From NCBI RefSeq assembly GCF_027942295.1, contig NZ_CP101416.1:2962501-3026500 (forward strand): a stretch of DNA of 64,000 nt, given 5' to 3'. Made by a program: the position numbers and the translations under genes. Below are positions 41,656-49,895 of this stretch, in pieces. This stretch comes from Pseudanabaena sp. Chao 1811 (GTDB taxonomy: Bacteria > Cyanobacteriota > Cyanobacteriia > Pseudanabaenales > Pseudanabaenaceae). The notes under the pieces were generated by a model. It was not told where the DNA came from and ran no database searches. It saw nothing but the letters and a program-made list of their open reading frames with translations. Numbering within the stretch: position 1 is the first letter of the stretch; each line of letters begins with the position of its first letter.

Positions 41656-43257
41656 ATGGAATATGCAATCGATTTTGGAACGAGTAATACTGTTGTTGCG
41701 AGAATAAATGAGAAATTAGAAATAGAAACTGTCAAATTAGCTGATTACAGTAGCCTCATCGCGGATAATCCACCATTAATTCCTAGCTTTGTCTATGTAC
41801 AGGATGCCGTCAAAGAGCAGGTGCTAATCGGTCAAGAAGTTAGCGATCGCGGCTTAGATAACAAAAACACTAAAGGCGAACCGCGATTTTTTAAAGCTTT
41901 TAAACGCGCGATCGGTTCAAATGTGTCGATGTTTGTGCCAGAAATCGATGGGTGCGAAGTAGAATTTGAACTAGTCGGAGAATGGTTTTTAAAGAGAATC
42001 ATTGATCGGCTGCCTGATGTGGACTCGCTGATCTTCACGGTTCCCGTCGATAGCTTTGAGTCCTATCGGAATTGGCTTGGTGGAGTCTGCGAGAAACTAA
42101 CCGTCAATCAAGTGCGAATCATTGACGAACCAACCGCCGCCGCTCTGGGCTATGGTCTTAGTGGCGGTGGTGAAACTCTCTTAGTTGTGGACTTTGGTGG
42201 CGGAACCTTAGATTTATCTTTAGTGAAATTGTCCCTTGCTCCAGCTCAACCAGAATCCAGTCAGGCAAAATCTCCCCTTGGCTTTTTATTAAAATGGGGC
42301 GATCGCACCGTTAAAAATTCCTCCGATGCTAATAGCCAAAACTCACAAACTGCTAAAGTTTTTGCGAAAACAGGTCAAAATCTTGGCGGGATTGATATCG
42401 ATAATTGGATTATTGATTATTTCCATAAAGAATTAGGAGTACCTAAAAATTCTCTCGTAACTCGCTTAGCGGAACGGATTAAAATAGCTCTTTCTAGTAG
42501 TGAATCTGCGACAGAAGTTTACTTTAATGATCAAACCTTTGAGTCCTATGATTTAACTTTGACTCGATCGCAGTTAAATCAAATTCTGGAACAGCAGAAA
42601 TTTTTTACCAATCTCGATAGCGCCCTTGATCGCATTCGCCAGCAAGCAACTCGCCAAAATCTTGACCTAGATCAAATTGATGCAATTCTCTTAGTGGGCG
42701 GAACTTCCCAAATCCCTGCGGTAAAAGACTGGGCATTACTACATTTCCCTAGCGAGAAAGTAAAAGCTGATAAACCCTTTGAAGCGATCGCCCATGGTGC
42801 AATTTCCCAAGGCTGGGAACTCAAAGATTTTCTCTATCACAGCTATGGGATTCGCTATTGGGATAAGCGATATAAAAAGCACAACTGGCACACCATCGTT
42901 AAATCTGGTGCAACCTATCCCTTAGAAAAGCCAGTAGAACTAACTCTTGGCGCATCGATTCCCAATCAACCAAGTATTGAGCTAGTCATCGGTGAGCTAG
43001 GTGAAACCAATGTGGAAGTCTATTTTGAAGATCAACGCCTTGTTACCCGTGTACTAGAGGGCAAGCAAGTTGCAGTCCAAATTCTCAATGAAAATAGCAA
43101 AGTGATTGCCAATCTCGAGCCTCTGGGTCAAACAGGTAGCGATCGCATTAAAGTCTTTTTCCAAGTTGATGAAAAACGTACTTTACGAATTACAGTTCTA
43201 GATTTATTAACAAAGCAGGATTTGCTAAATAATATGCCTGTTGCACAACTAATGTAA
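41656..43257 (+). CDS. Hsp70 family protein (DnaK paralogue without lid)
   Basis: 533 residues. The actin-like ATPase motifs are intact: IDFGTSNTVVARI (phosphate 1), IIDEPTAAALGYGL (connect 1), VVDFGGGTLDLSLV (phosphate 2), ILLVGGTSQIPAV (adenosine). A low-complexity insert of about 40 residues (around 195-240) interrupts the domain. The C-terminal part is short and beta-rich, with no helical lid and no EEVD-type tail, so it is not a housekeeping DnaK. No dnaJ or grpE is adjacent. The exact client is unknown. Confidence 0.88.
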   Translation: MEYAIDFGTSNTVVARINEKLEIETVKLADYSSLIADNPPLIPSFVYVQDAVKEQVLIGQEVSDRGLDNKNTKGEPRFFKAFKRAIGSNVSMFVPEIDGCEVEFELVGEWFLKRIIDRLPDVDSLIFTVPVDSFESYRNWLGGVCEKLTVNQVRIIDEPTAAALGYGLSGGGETLLVVDFGGGTLDLSLVKLSLAPAQPESSQAKSPLGFLLKWGDRTVKNSSDANSQNSQTAKVFAKTGQNLGGIDIDNWIIDYFHKELGVPKNSLVTRLAERIKIALSSSESATEVYFNDQTFESYDLTLTRSQLNQILEQQKFFTNLDSALDRIRQQATRQNLDLDQIDAILLVGGTSQIPAVKDWALLHFPSEKVKADKPFEAIAHGAISQGWELKDFLYHSYGIRYWDKRYKKHNWHTIVKSGATYPLEKPVELTLGASIPNQPSIELVIGELGETNVEVYFEDQRLVTRVLEGKQVAVQILNENSKVIANLEPLGQTGSDRIKVFFQVDEKRTLRITVLDLLTKQDLLNNMPVAQLM

Positions 43258-43263
43258 AAAGTA

Positions 43264-43310
43264 AAACCCATATTTCTATATTGTCCGCTTAGCTGGCAAT
43301 ATAGAAATAT
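43264..43310. repeat. Hairpin with CCGC-TTA-GC core between convergent genes
   Basis: Left part AAACCCATATTTCTATATTG, loop TTA, right arm ending ATAGAAATAT with its GGGTTT lost. The better copy of the same repeat is at 49208-49260. It may serve as terminator for the Hsp70 and DUF29 genes. Confidence 0.7.
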
Positions 43311-43784
43311 TTACTTAATTCCACTTGGAAAGGTAGAGTCAAAGATTTGTTCAATTGAGTAGGGGCATTCCTGCGGCAAATCTTTTTCATCTAGGGGTGT
43401 TTCTTTTAAAACTAGATCAATCCCATCTTGAAATGCTTCTAAAACTGCTTGGTTGAGATATGACTTCAAACTAGGATTTTCGAGCAGGTGTTCCTTGATA
43501 CGACGGCGCTGTTCTCGAATAGTGACTCTCCAACTTTTACTCCGAAAATCTGGTTGATATTCCCATTTTAGCAAATGTCCAATGAGAACTCCCAATCGAT
43601 TTCTGAGTTCCTGTTTTTGCTGCTTTCCCAAAGACCGAATCTCCTCCACTAAATTGGTAATATCTAGGGCATTCAACTTCCCAAGTTGCAATAACTCAGC
43701 TTGCTCCTGTGTCCAAGCATAAAAATCAGTTTCATATAAAACTGACTGGTTATTTATGGGTTCCGTAGCGATCGCTTCTAACAT
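43311..43784 (-). CDS. DUF29 family protein
   Basis: 157 residues, the usual length. Family pattern: YETDFYAWTQEQAELLQLGKLNALDITNLVEEIRSLGKQQKQEL, LLKWEYQPDFRSKSWRVTI, NPSLKSYLNQAVLEAFQDG and the end ECPYSIEQIFDSTFPSG. DUF29 proteins are all-helical, abundant in cyanobacteria and without known function. A paralogue starts at the right edge of the window (63642). The gene is separated from livG by only 47 bases on the same strand. Confidence 0.9.
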   Translation of the reverse strand: MLEAIATEPINNQSVLYETDFYAWTQEQAELLQLGKLNALDITNLVEEIRSLGKQQKQELRNRLGVLIGHLLKWEYQPDFRSKSWRVTIREQRRRIKEHLLENPSLKSYLNQAVLEAFQDGIDLVLKETPLDEKDLPQECPYSIEQIFDSTFPSGIK

Positions 43785-43831
43785 AAATAAAATTTAGAAA
43801 ATGTAAGAGTTAAGGGCAAATTTTATTAATT

Positions 43832-44611
43832 TTAACCTTCATCCCCAAGATATGCTTCAATCACTGCTTGATCATTCTTCACAATTTCAGGCTGACCGAT
43901 CGCAATTAGCTGTCCAAAATCTAACACGGCTATGCGATCGCAAAGTCCCATCACCAAAGGTACATGATGCTCGATTAAGAGAATTGTCAAGGCTAAGCGA
44001 TCGCGCAAGCTCCGAATGAAGTCACTTAATTGTCCCTTTTCATTGGGGTTCATCCCTGCGGCAGGTTCATCTAGTAATAATAATTTGGGCTGCAAAGCAA
44101 GAGCGCGGGCAATCTCAAGACGACGTTGATCGCCATAGGAGAAGTTTTTGGCTTTGACATCAGTGCGATCGCTTAAGCCCACTAGTTCTAATAATTCATA
44201 GGCGCGATCGTAGGTTTGTTTTTCTTCTTTATGGGTGGGTGGTAAACCTAAAATTCCATTCCAAATGCCTGTTGTGGTACTTAAGTGTCTAGCGATCGCC
44301 ACATTCTCTAGTGCCGAAAGTTCACCAAATAAGCGGATATTTTGAAATGTTCTGGCAATTCCAAATTTTGCAATCTGATGAGGACGAAGATTAGTAATTT
44401 CTGTCCCATCGTAGAGAACCTTCCCACTACTAGGTGCAATTAACCCTGTAATCGTATTAAATAGAGTCGTTTTCCCTGCTCCATTGGGTCCAATTACACC
44501 AAAAATCTCATTTTCCTGCACCTCAAAGGACACCTCATTCACTGCCACTAATCCACCAAAGCGACGCGTTACTTGTTGAATGGCTAGGGTTGTTTTACTG
44601 CTCTTGTCCAT
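43832..44611 (-). CDS. livG: Branched-chain/neutral amino acid ABC transporter ATPase, LivG type
   Basis: 259 residues. Walker A GPNGAGKTTLFNTITG, the LivG-specific FGIARTFQNIRLFGELSALENV, signature FSYGDQRRLEIARAL, Walker B LLLLDEPAAGMNP and the switch IEHHVPLVMGLCDRIAVLDFG. It forms the ATPase pair with LivF. In cyanobacterial N-I nomenclature it corresponds to NatA. Confidence 0.93.
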   Translation of the reverse strand: MDKSSKTTLAIQQVTRRFGGLVAVNEVSFEVQENEIFGVIGPNGAGKTTLFNTITGLIAPSSGKVLYDGTEITNLRPHQIAKFGIARTFQNIRLFGELSALENVAIARHLSTTTGIWNGILGLPPTHKEEKQTYDRAYELLELVGLSDRTDVKAKNFSYGDQRRLEIARALALQPKLLLLDEPAAGMNPNEKGQLSDFIRSLRDRLALTILLIEHHVPLVMGLCDRIAVLDFGQLIAIGQPEIVKNDQAVIEAYLGDEG

Positions 44612-44991
44612 AGAAAATTGCTAATGCTCAATCTGGATTGATCTAGTTTGGGGAAACCCCGATTTTTTAGGGATATTAAATTGATTATCTGTTAAGCATA
44701 ACCATAACAGTTAGTCGTCATCTGTACCAGCTTTGAGGGACTAAAACTCTTGAAAATTTCCTTCAAGACAAGGAGGTAAGGATGGACGGCGCAAAGCGCC
44801 GCCCATCCCCTTACCATATAAATTCTTTTCTCTAAAGACAAGTAAAATATAAAAAGTAAGTAGAATATAACTTTTGTATAACTAGTAATTAACTATTAGC
44901 TAACTTTATGGAGACATTGGGCTTCCTCTAGCCTGCGATAATAATGACAATAAAAAAATTCATTCTCATAGACTAAAGGGGGTTTATCAAA
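44612..44991. other. 380-base intergenic region upstream of the PEP-CTERM-like gene
   Basis: Contains an imperfect palindrome at about 44775-44815 (GGTAAGGATGG, core GGCGC-AAA-GCGCC) and A/T-rich DNA that probably holds the promoter of the gene at 44992. An AAAGGGGG stretch ten bases before that ATG is its likely ribosome binding site. No gene seen. Confidence 0.6.
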
Positions 44992-45675
44992 ATGAAAATT
45001 TCTCATCTAATCGGTAGTGCTTTAGTTGCCTCAAGTGTTGCAGCTTTATCTGTAGTTGCATCTCCTCTCACCGCAAATGCTGCCAATTTCAACTTCCAAA
45101 ACATAATTGGAGGAGACACAGGTGGCGATAGTGTTGTTAGTCAGTTCTCTTTTAGCGTGACCGATAATGGTGCTGGCAAAACATTGTGGAAGTTCAAGAA
45201 TGCCGCTACTCCTACAAGTAGTAGTGCATCTGTTATTGCTCAAATCTATTTTGAGTGGGCTAAACCAGTATATGCACTAAGTGTTGCTCAACTTAATTCT
45301 GGTAACGTTGGAACTGTGAATTTCAGCACTTTTTTCAATGCACCAAATGCCCTCCCACAAAAAAACAGCATTAATGATCTCGCAATTGGGGCTACAAATC
45401 CAGCACCTGCTAAGGGTGTGAATTTGGGTGAAACCCTTGGTGTTATCTTTAATAGTGCTAGTGCTAACGATATTGAAACCGCTATTAATAACGGCGATCT
45501 GACTGTTGGTATCCATGTCACAGGGATTGCTGCTTATAGTGGCAAGAGCGATTCCTACATTACTGTTCCTCCTACTACTAAGCCAGTTCCCGTACCAGGA
45601 CTGTTACTTGGTGTAATGGCAGCAGGAGTATTTGGTGGCAAACGTTTACTCAAGAATAAAAAGCAAGTTGCTTAA
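44992..45675 (+). CDS. Secreted protein with PEP-CTERM-like sorting signal
   Basis: 227 residues. Signal peptide (cleavage near ANA, about residue 30), a beta-rich mature domain (FNFQNIIGGDTGGD; FSFSVTDNGAGKTLWKFKN; YFEWAKPVYALSVAQLN), a short Pro/Thr-rich linker, and a C-terminus made of VPVPG, a hydrophobic helix (LLLGVMAAGVFGG) and a basic tail (KRLLKNKKQVA). This tripartite end is that of PEP-CTERM-type proteins handled by an exosortase, with VPVPG in place of the classical VPEP. No exosortase is in the window. Confidence 0.82.
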   Translation: MKISHLIGSALVASSVAALSVVASPLTANAANFNFQNIIGGDTGGDSVVSQFSFSVTDNGAGKTLWKFKNAATPTSSSASVIAQIYFEWAKPVYALSVAQLNSGNVGTVNFSTFFNAPNALPQKNSINDLAIGATNPAPAKGVNLGETLGVIFNSASANDIETAINNGDLTVGIHVTGIAAYSGKSDSYITVPPTTKPVPVPGLLLGVMAAGVFGGKRLLKNKKQVA

Positions 45676-45776
45676 ACTAATTTTCAGTTCAACGAAAGCA
45701 GCCAATGGAAAGAATATTTTAGCGATTTTTTTAATTTGCTGCTATTTGTACTGTGATTTACAAGGCACAAATGGCT

Positions 45777-45871
45777 ATATAGCGTATAGCAATCTAGTGA
45801 AGCACAGGATTATGTCCCCGCCTGCGGCGGGGACATAATCCTGTGTAACGCGCTTGCTTGAAAATAGATAT
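45777..45871 (+). repeat. Family-A repeat, copy 3
   Basis: ATATAGCGTATAGCAATCTA left end, perfect 17-bp stem (45806-45822 with 45826-45842, loop TGC), right end GCTTGCTTGAAAATAGATAT. Confidence 0.87.
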
Positions 45872-45928
45872 AAGGAACCGATTTCTAATGGTGCGGCGAA
45901 GCAGTGCTATTAGAAATCGATTCCTTAT
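45870..45928. repeat. Long hairpin with degraded centre, GAA loop
   Basis: Outer arms ATAAGGAACCGATTTCTAAT and its near-complement match over about 20 bp; the inner GC-rich part has mismatches (GTGCGGC-GAA-GCAGTGC). It directly abuts the family-A copy. Confidence 0.7.
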
Positions 45929-45964
45929 TTTACGCTGAAGTCCTTAGTGCAGATTCTTTTAGAG

Positions 45965-46618
45965 TTAATGCAAAATTTGAATAATTGTGCCACGCTGTAA
46001 TAACGGATAGATTTCATCTACATCTTTATTCTTTAGAGATATACATCCCCAAGTCCAGTTGATTTTGCGATCAATCAGCCAGTCTTGAGCTTTCTCCACA
46101 CCATGAATGCCAATTTCTCCACCAATGTCATCATTTACCTTGACTTCGCCCCTAGCCTTTGCCTGTAAGAATTTGCTCCAAGAATCTTGATTGGGATAAT
46201 CTAGCAAAATAAACTTTGACCATTCCGAATGGTAATAAAGTTCTTTAACTCGAAATATGCCCTCTGGTGTTCGCTTATCACCTTGGCGTAATTTGTCATC
46301 CTTGGGATTTGCGCCCAACACGATCGCATAGGATTTAATCGGCTTTTTTTGATAATAAACCGTAAGCTTATATTTAGATTTTTCGATCACAAGGGAGATT
46401 GCTTTTTTATCAAGCTTTTTGAGATTAATTAAACTCGCGATCGCCTTATCTTGATTGAGTAATTCATTAGCTGCTTTTGCCTCGCAGTTAATTAGGCAAG
46501 GCAGATAGCCATTTAAATCAGGATTGGCGATCGCATAAATTCCTAATAGACTCGCTACCAATGTAAGGGAGCTAAAAATTTTTAGCGATCGGCGGTGGTT
46601 TATGTTGGGTTGTGACAT
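45965..46618 (-). CDS. L,D-transpeptidase (YkuD domain)
   Basis: About 217 residues from ATG 46618 (MSQPNINHRRSLKIF). An N-terminal signal or anchor segment (FSSLTLVASLLGIYAIA) precedes the YkuD domain, with IGIHGVEKAQDWLID (His) and NWTWGCISLKNKDVDEIY (nucleophilic Cys in WGC). Such enzymes make 3-3 cross-links or attach proteins to peptidoglycan in the periplasm. It lies 30 bases behind livM on the same strand and may share its transcript, though the functions are unrelated. Confidence 0.9.
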   Translation of the reverse strand: MSQPNINHRRSLKIFSSLTLVASLLGIYAIANPDLNGYLPCLINCEAKAANELLNQDKAIASLINLKKLDKKAISLVIEKSKYKLTVYYQKKPIKSYAIVLGANPKDDKLRQGDKRTPEGIFRVKELYYHSEWSKFILLDYPNQDSWSKFLQAKARGEVKVNDDIGGEIGIHGVEKAQDWLIDRKINWTWGCISLKNKDVDEIYPLLQRGTIIQILH

Positions 46619-46647
46619 ATTTGCTTCATATCTCAGAGGCAATCAGG

Positions 46648-47601
46648 TTAAGCCCCTTGTTTATGTTTAATAAATATCTTGCGAGTTTTGCGCTTACACC
46701 AATCTAAAAATTCGGGAGTAATAATTCCTTTGGGATAAAAAATCGTGCCAACCACGATCAGCACTCCAAAAATAATTAAACGCCCATCTTTCAGAAATTG
46801 ACCTAACCATGCAGGAACCCCAGTACTCGCAATCCCTCGCAAAGCTTCAGGCAAAGCCGTGAGGAGAATGCCACCAACTACAGGACCCCAAAAAGTACGT
46901 GAGCCACCAATCAAGACAAAGGATAAGAAGATAATACTGGCATCAAAAGTTCCCTGACGCGAATTCCATGTATTCAGGAAATGTGCACTCACGGCTCCAA
47001 CCATACCCGCCAAAATTGCTGCTAGGGTAAAGGCTAATACCTTGTAATAAGTAGGATTGATTCCCATCGAATCAGCCGCTAGTTCATCCTCTCGAATCGC
47101 GATTAATGCTCGTCCAACCCGAATTTTTTCGAGGCGATACATAAATGCCATACTCAAGCCCAAAAGAGGCAAAGCTATCCAAAGGTATTCTAAGGCTGAT
47201 TGAAAGGGTTGAGGAATACCAAAAATCCCGATCGCACCACCAGTGATCTCTAAATTCAGCGCAACCACCCGCAAAATTTCTACAAAGGCAATGGTGGCGA
47301 TCGCGAGATAAATTCCGCGTAGTCGTAATACAGGAATCCCTAGAATGACAGCCAGTAGACCCGATATTACACCCGCTGCCAACATTTCGAGCAATACCCA
47401 CCAGATTGGCAAAGTTCCTGTAGTCGCGGGTAAAATCTTAGTAGAGGCGATCGCCGCGATATATCCACCCAATGCATAAAATCCCGGTGTCGCCAGTGAC
47501 AATTGACCTGCCATCAATGGTAAATAGACGGAAATCCCTAGAATTGCTCCAAAAATTGCCGATACAATTAAAAAGCCATAGGTATTAAAAAATTCAGCCA
47601 T
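46648..47601 (-). CDS. livM: Branched-chain/neutral amino acid ABC transporter permease, LivM type
   Basis: 317 residues with eight or more hydrophobic helices and the family landmarks FYALGGYIAAIAST, VLRLRGIYLAIATIAFVEILR, GRALIAIREDELAADSMGINPTYYKVLAF and FLSFVLIGGSRTFWGPVVGG. It is one of two permease subunits for LivF/LivG. The last residues (Lys-Gln-Gly-Ala and stop) are translated from half of the CAAGGGGCTTAA palindrome, as in the hydrolase gene at 34934. Confidence 0.92.
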   Translation of the reverse strand: MAEFFNTYGFLIVSAIFGAILGISVYLPLMAGQLSLATPGFYALGGYIAAIASTKILPATTGTLPIWWVLLEMLAAGVISGLLAVILGIPVLRLRGIYLAIATIAFVEILRVVALNLEITGGAIGIFGIPQPFQSALEYLWIALPLLGLSMAFMYRLEKIRVGRALIAIREDELAADSMGINPTYYKVLAFTLAAILAGMVGAVSAHFLNTWNSRQGTFDASIIFLSFVLIGGSRTFWGPVVGGILLTALPEALRGIASTGVPAWLGQFLKDGRLIIFGVLIVVGTIFYPKGIITPEFLDWCKRKTRKIFIKHKQGA

Positions 47602-47928
47602 CGGTTAGATTTGTTATTTTTGAAGAGAGGATGATTAGCACTCCTCTTAAAAAATAACCTCCCATCGCACTAATTAGCTATCATTAGTCAATAAGCAACA
47701 GTATCTTAAGAAAGTATTAAGATTTTCTGTAAACCTAAGCACAAATCAAGCAGCAATCATCCTGCGATCGCTGCTTAAAACATCAAACCTTCGCGTAAAT
47801 CTTTCAAGCAAGATTTTTACGTCAACCTTCGCAACTGGTGAATTTATGATTGGGTCGCATTTTGCACCACCTAAATCATAAATAGCACTACCCAAACCTT
47901 AAATTCTAGAGAAGAGAGTATACAAACA
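47602..47928. other. 327-base intergenic region upstream of guaB3
   Basis: A divergent promoter region for livM and guaB3. It is A/T-rich with one HIP1 octamer; I see no gene, no strong palindrome and no recognisable RNA element. GAAGAGAG lies about 10 bases before the guaB3 GTG start. Confidence 0.5.
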
Positions 47929-49092
47929 GTGGACATTCAAATTGGGCGCGGTAAAACTGCACGCAGAGCCTATGGCATCGACGAAATTGCACTAGTACCA
48001 GGGGGAAGAACCCTCGATCCCAACGTTGCCGATACATTTTGGGAAATTGGGGGAATTCGTCGCGAAATTCCGATTATTGCTAGCGCTATGGACGGCGTTG
48101 TCGATGTCGATGCAGCAGTGAGACTGTCGGAGCTAGGTGCATTAGGTGTTATCAACCTCGACGGTATCCAAACCCGCTATGACGATCCCAAGCCAATCTT
48201 AGAAAAAATTGCCTCCGTGGGTGTTACTGAGTTTGTCTCACTTATGCAACAACTCTATGCTGAACCAGTTAAACCTGAGCTAATCAAAAAACGGATCCGC
48301 GAAATCAAAGAAAAAGGTGGTATCGCCTGTGCCAGCAGCATTCCCGTTAATGCTTTTAAATATGGTTTAATCGCTGCTGAAGCGGGTTGTGATTTGTTCT
48401 TCTTGCAATCTACCGTAGTCTCTACTACTCACATTGCTGCTGAAGGACTAGTTTCCCTCGATCTCGCCAAATTCTGCCAAGAAATGCCGATCCCTGTCCT
48501 CATGGGTAACTGTGTCACCTATGATGTCACCTTAGAATTGCTCAGAGCAGGAGCCGCAGGTGTACTTGTTGGTATTGGACCTGGAGCCGCCTGTACATCT
48601 AGAGGTGTACTCGGTGTGGGGATTCCTCAAGCTACAGCCGTTGCAGACTGTGCTGCTGCCCGTGAAGACTTCTTCAAGGAAACTGGTAAATATGTCCCTA
48701 TCATTGCTGATGGTGGATTGATTACAGGTGGTGATATTTGTAAATCGATCGCCTGTGGTGCAGATGCGGTAATGATTGGCTCCCCCTTTGCGAGAGCCGC
48801 CGAAGCCCCCGGACGTGGTTTCCACTGGGGTATGGCAACACCTAGCCCTGTATTGCCACGCGGGACTAGAATCAAGGTTGGTACAACAGGTTCTCTCGAA
48901 CAAATTTTGCGTGGACCAGCAGGACTTGATGATGGTACGCATAATCTCTTAGGCGCACTCAAAACTAGCATGGGAACTCTTGGTGCAGCCAATATCCGCG
49001 AAATGCAGCAGGTAGAAGTGGTAATTGCTCCTTCGCTCTTAACTGAAGGTAAGGTTTACCAAAAGGCACAGCAATTGGGTATGGGTAAATAA
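47929..49092 (+). CDS. guaB3: GuaB3-type IMP dehydrogenase family protein
   Basis: 387 residues with a GTG start. The barrel motifs are those of the IMPDH/GMPR superfamily: IIASAMDGVVD, GNCVTYDVTLELLRAGAAGVLVGIGPGAACTSR (phosphate and catalytic Cys loop), IIADGGLITGGDICKSIACGADAVMIGSPFA. It is shorter than true GuaB and has no CBS domains; the start DIQIGRGKTARRAYGIDEIALVPG is the GuaB3 subfamily form. GuaB3 has been reported to act as a GMP reductase rather than an IMP dehydrogenase; assignment to that reaction here is by family. Confidence 0.92.
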   Translation: MDIQIGRGKTARRAYGIDEIALVPGGRTLDPNVADTFWEIGGIRREIPIIASAMDGVVDVDAAVRLSELGALGVINLDGIQTRYDDPKPILEKIASVGVTEFVSLMQQLYAEPVKPELIKKRIREIKEKGGIACASSIPVNAFKYGLIAAEAGCDLFFLQSTVVSTTHIAAEGLVSLDLAKFCQEMPIPVLMGNCVTYDVTLELLRAGAAGVLVGIGPGAACTSRGVLGVGIPQATAVADCAAAREDFFKETGKYVPIIADGGLITGGDICKSIACGADAVMIGSPFARAAEAPGRGFHWGMATPSPVLPRGTRIKVGTTGSLEQILRGPAGLDDGTHNLLGALKTSMGTLGAANIREMQQVEVVIAPSLLTEGKVYQKAQQLGMGK

Positions 49093-49207
49093 GATAAGCA
49101 GAAAGTCTTTCATTGTGAGCCTTTCTGTTCCCGAAAATGTAAGATGCGGGTACGAAGTTACTGCACTCATATTTTTGACTAAGTAGTCAAGCATAAGTAA
49201 ACTTAAA

Positions 49208-49388
49208 ACCCATATTTCTGTACCGTCCGCGTAGCAGGCAGTACAGAAATATGGGTTTCGTTTATAACTATGCCGAGCTACTTACTAAATAGCTATTTAA
49301 CGTGAGTTAGACATAGCCATATACACCGTGCAAAGCATGGCGTATATGTTGCAACATAGGAAGAATTACTGTGCAATTCTTCCTATGT
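49208..49388. repeat. Cluster of three hairpins between guaB3 and the response-regulator operon
   Basis: 49208-49260 (outer arms AAACCCATATTTCTGTAC, loop GTA; same repeat as at 43264), 49319-49347 (ATATAC...GTATAT, loop AAA) and 49354-49388 (ACATAGGAAGAATT arms). The 425-base gap 49093-49517 contains no gene. A motif related to TAAGTAGCTGGGCATA lies reversed near 49268. Confidence 0.75.
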
Positions 49389-49517
49389 AATTTCGCCATA
49401 CTGGCGTTATATTACTGAAGAGATGAGGGTAATATATAAACTATTGCTAGTGTAGAGAGGCGTAATTTTTAGAGCTGATTTTCTGGGGGCGCACAACTGG
49501 GGATTACCTAAATCAAT

Positions 49518-49895
49518 ATGGCAAAAATTCTGCTAGTTGAAGATAATGAAATGAACCGCGATATGTTATCGCGACGATTGATGCGTAGGGGATTTGAAGT
49601 AATAGTTGCCGTTGATGGGGAATTGGGGGTAATCACTGCTGAATCAGAGCTTCCTGATTTGATCGTGATGGATATGAGTTTGCCAGTTTTAGATGGTTGG
49701 GAAGCGACAAAACGCTTAAAGCAAATACCTGCTACTTGCAATATTCCGATAATTGGTTGCTCGGCTCATGCGATGGTTGGCGATCGCGAAAGGGGGATCG
49801 AAGCGGGCTGTGATGATTACGACACTAAGCCGATTGAATTTGCCCGATTATTAGGAAAAATAGAGAGGCTGTTGGAAAAGTATGCCAGAGATTAG
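49518..49895 (+). CDS. Single-domain response regulator (receiver)
   Basis: 125 residues, only a CheY-like receiver: KILLVEDNEMNRD (acidic pocket), DLIVMDMSLPVLDGWE with the phospho-accepting Asp, and YDTKPIEFARLL with the conserved Lys. It is the first gene of three; the next starts 14 bases before its stop (overlap), so they form an operon. In such cyanobacterial operons a hybrid kinase is usually nearby, but none is present here. Confidence 0.92.
   Translation: MAKILLVEDNEMNRDMLSRRLMRRGFEVIVAVDGELGVITAESELPDLIVMDMSLPVLDGWEATKRLKQIPATCNIPIIGCSAHAMVGDRERGIEAGCDDYDTKPIEFARLLGKIERLLEKYARD

Noticed and set aside
48532-48992. Long minus-strand frames inside guaB3 and similar frames inside hisZ, livM and nagZ-like genes
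   Set aside because: They are antisense shadows of well-conserved genes without start signals or recognisable products.
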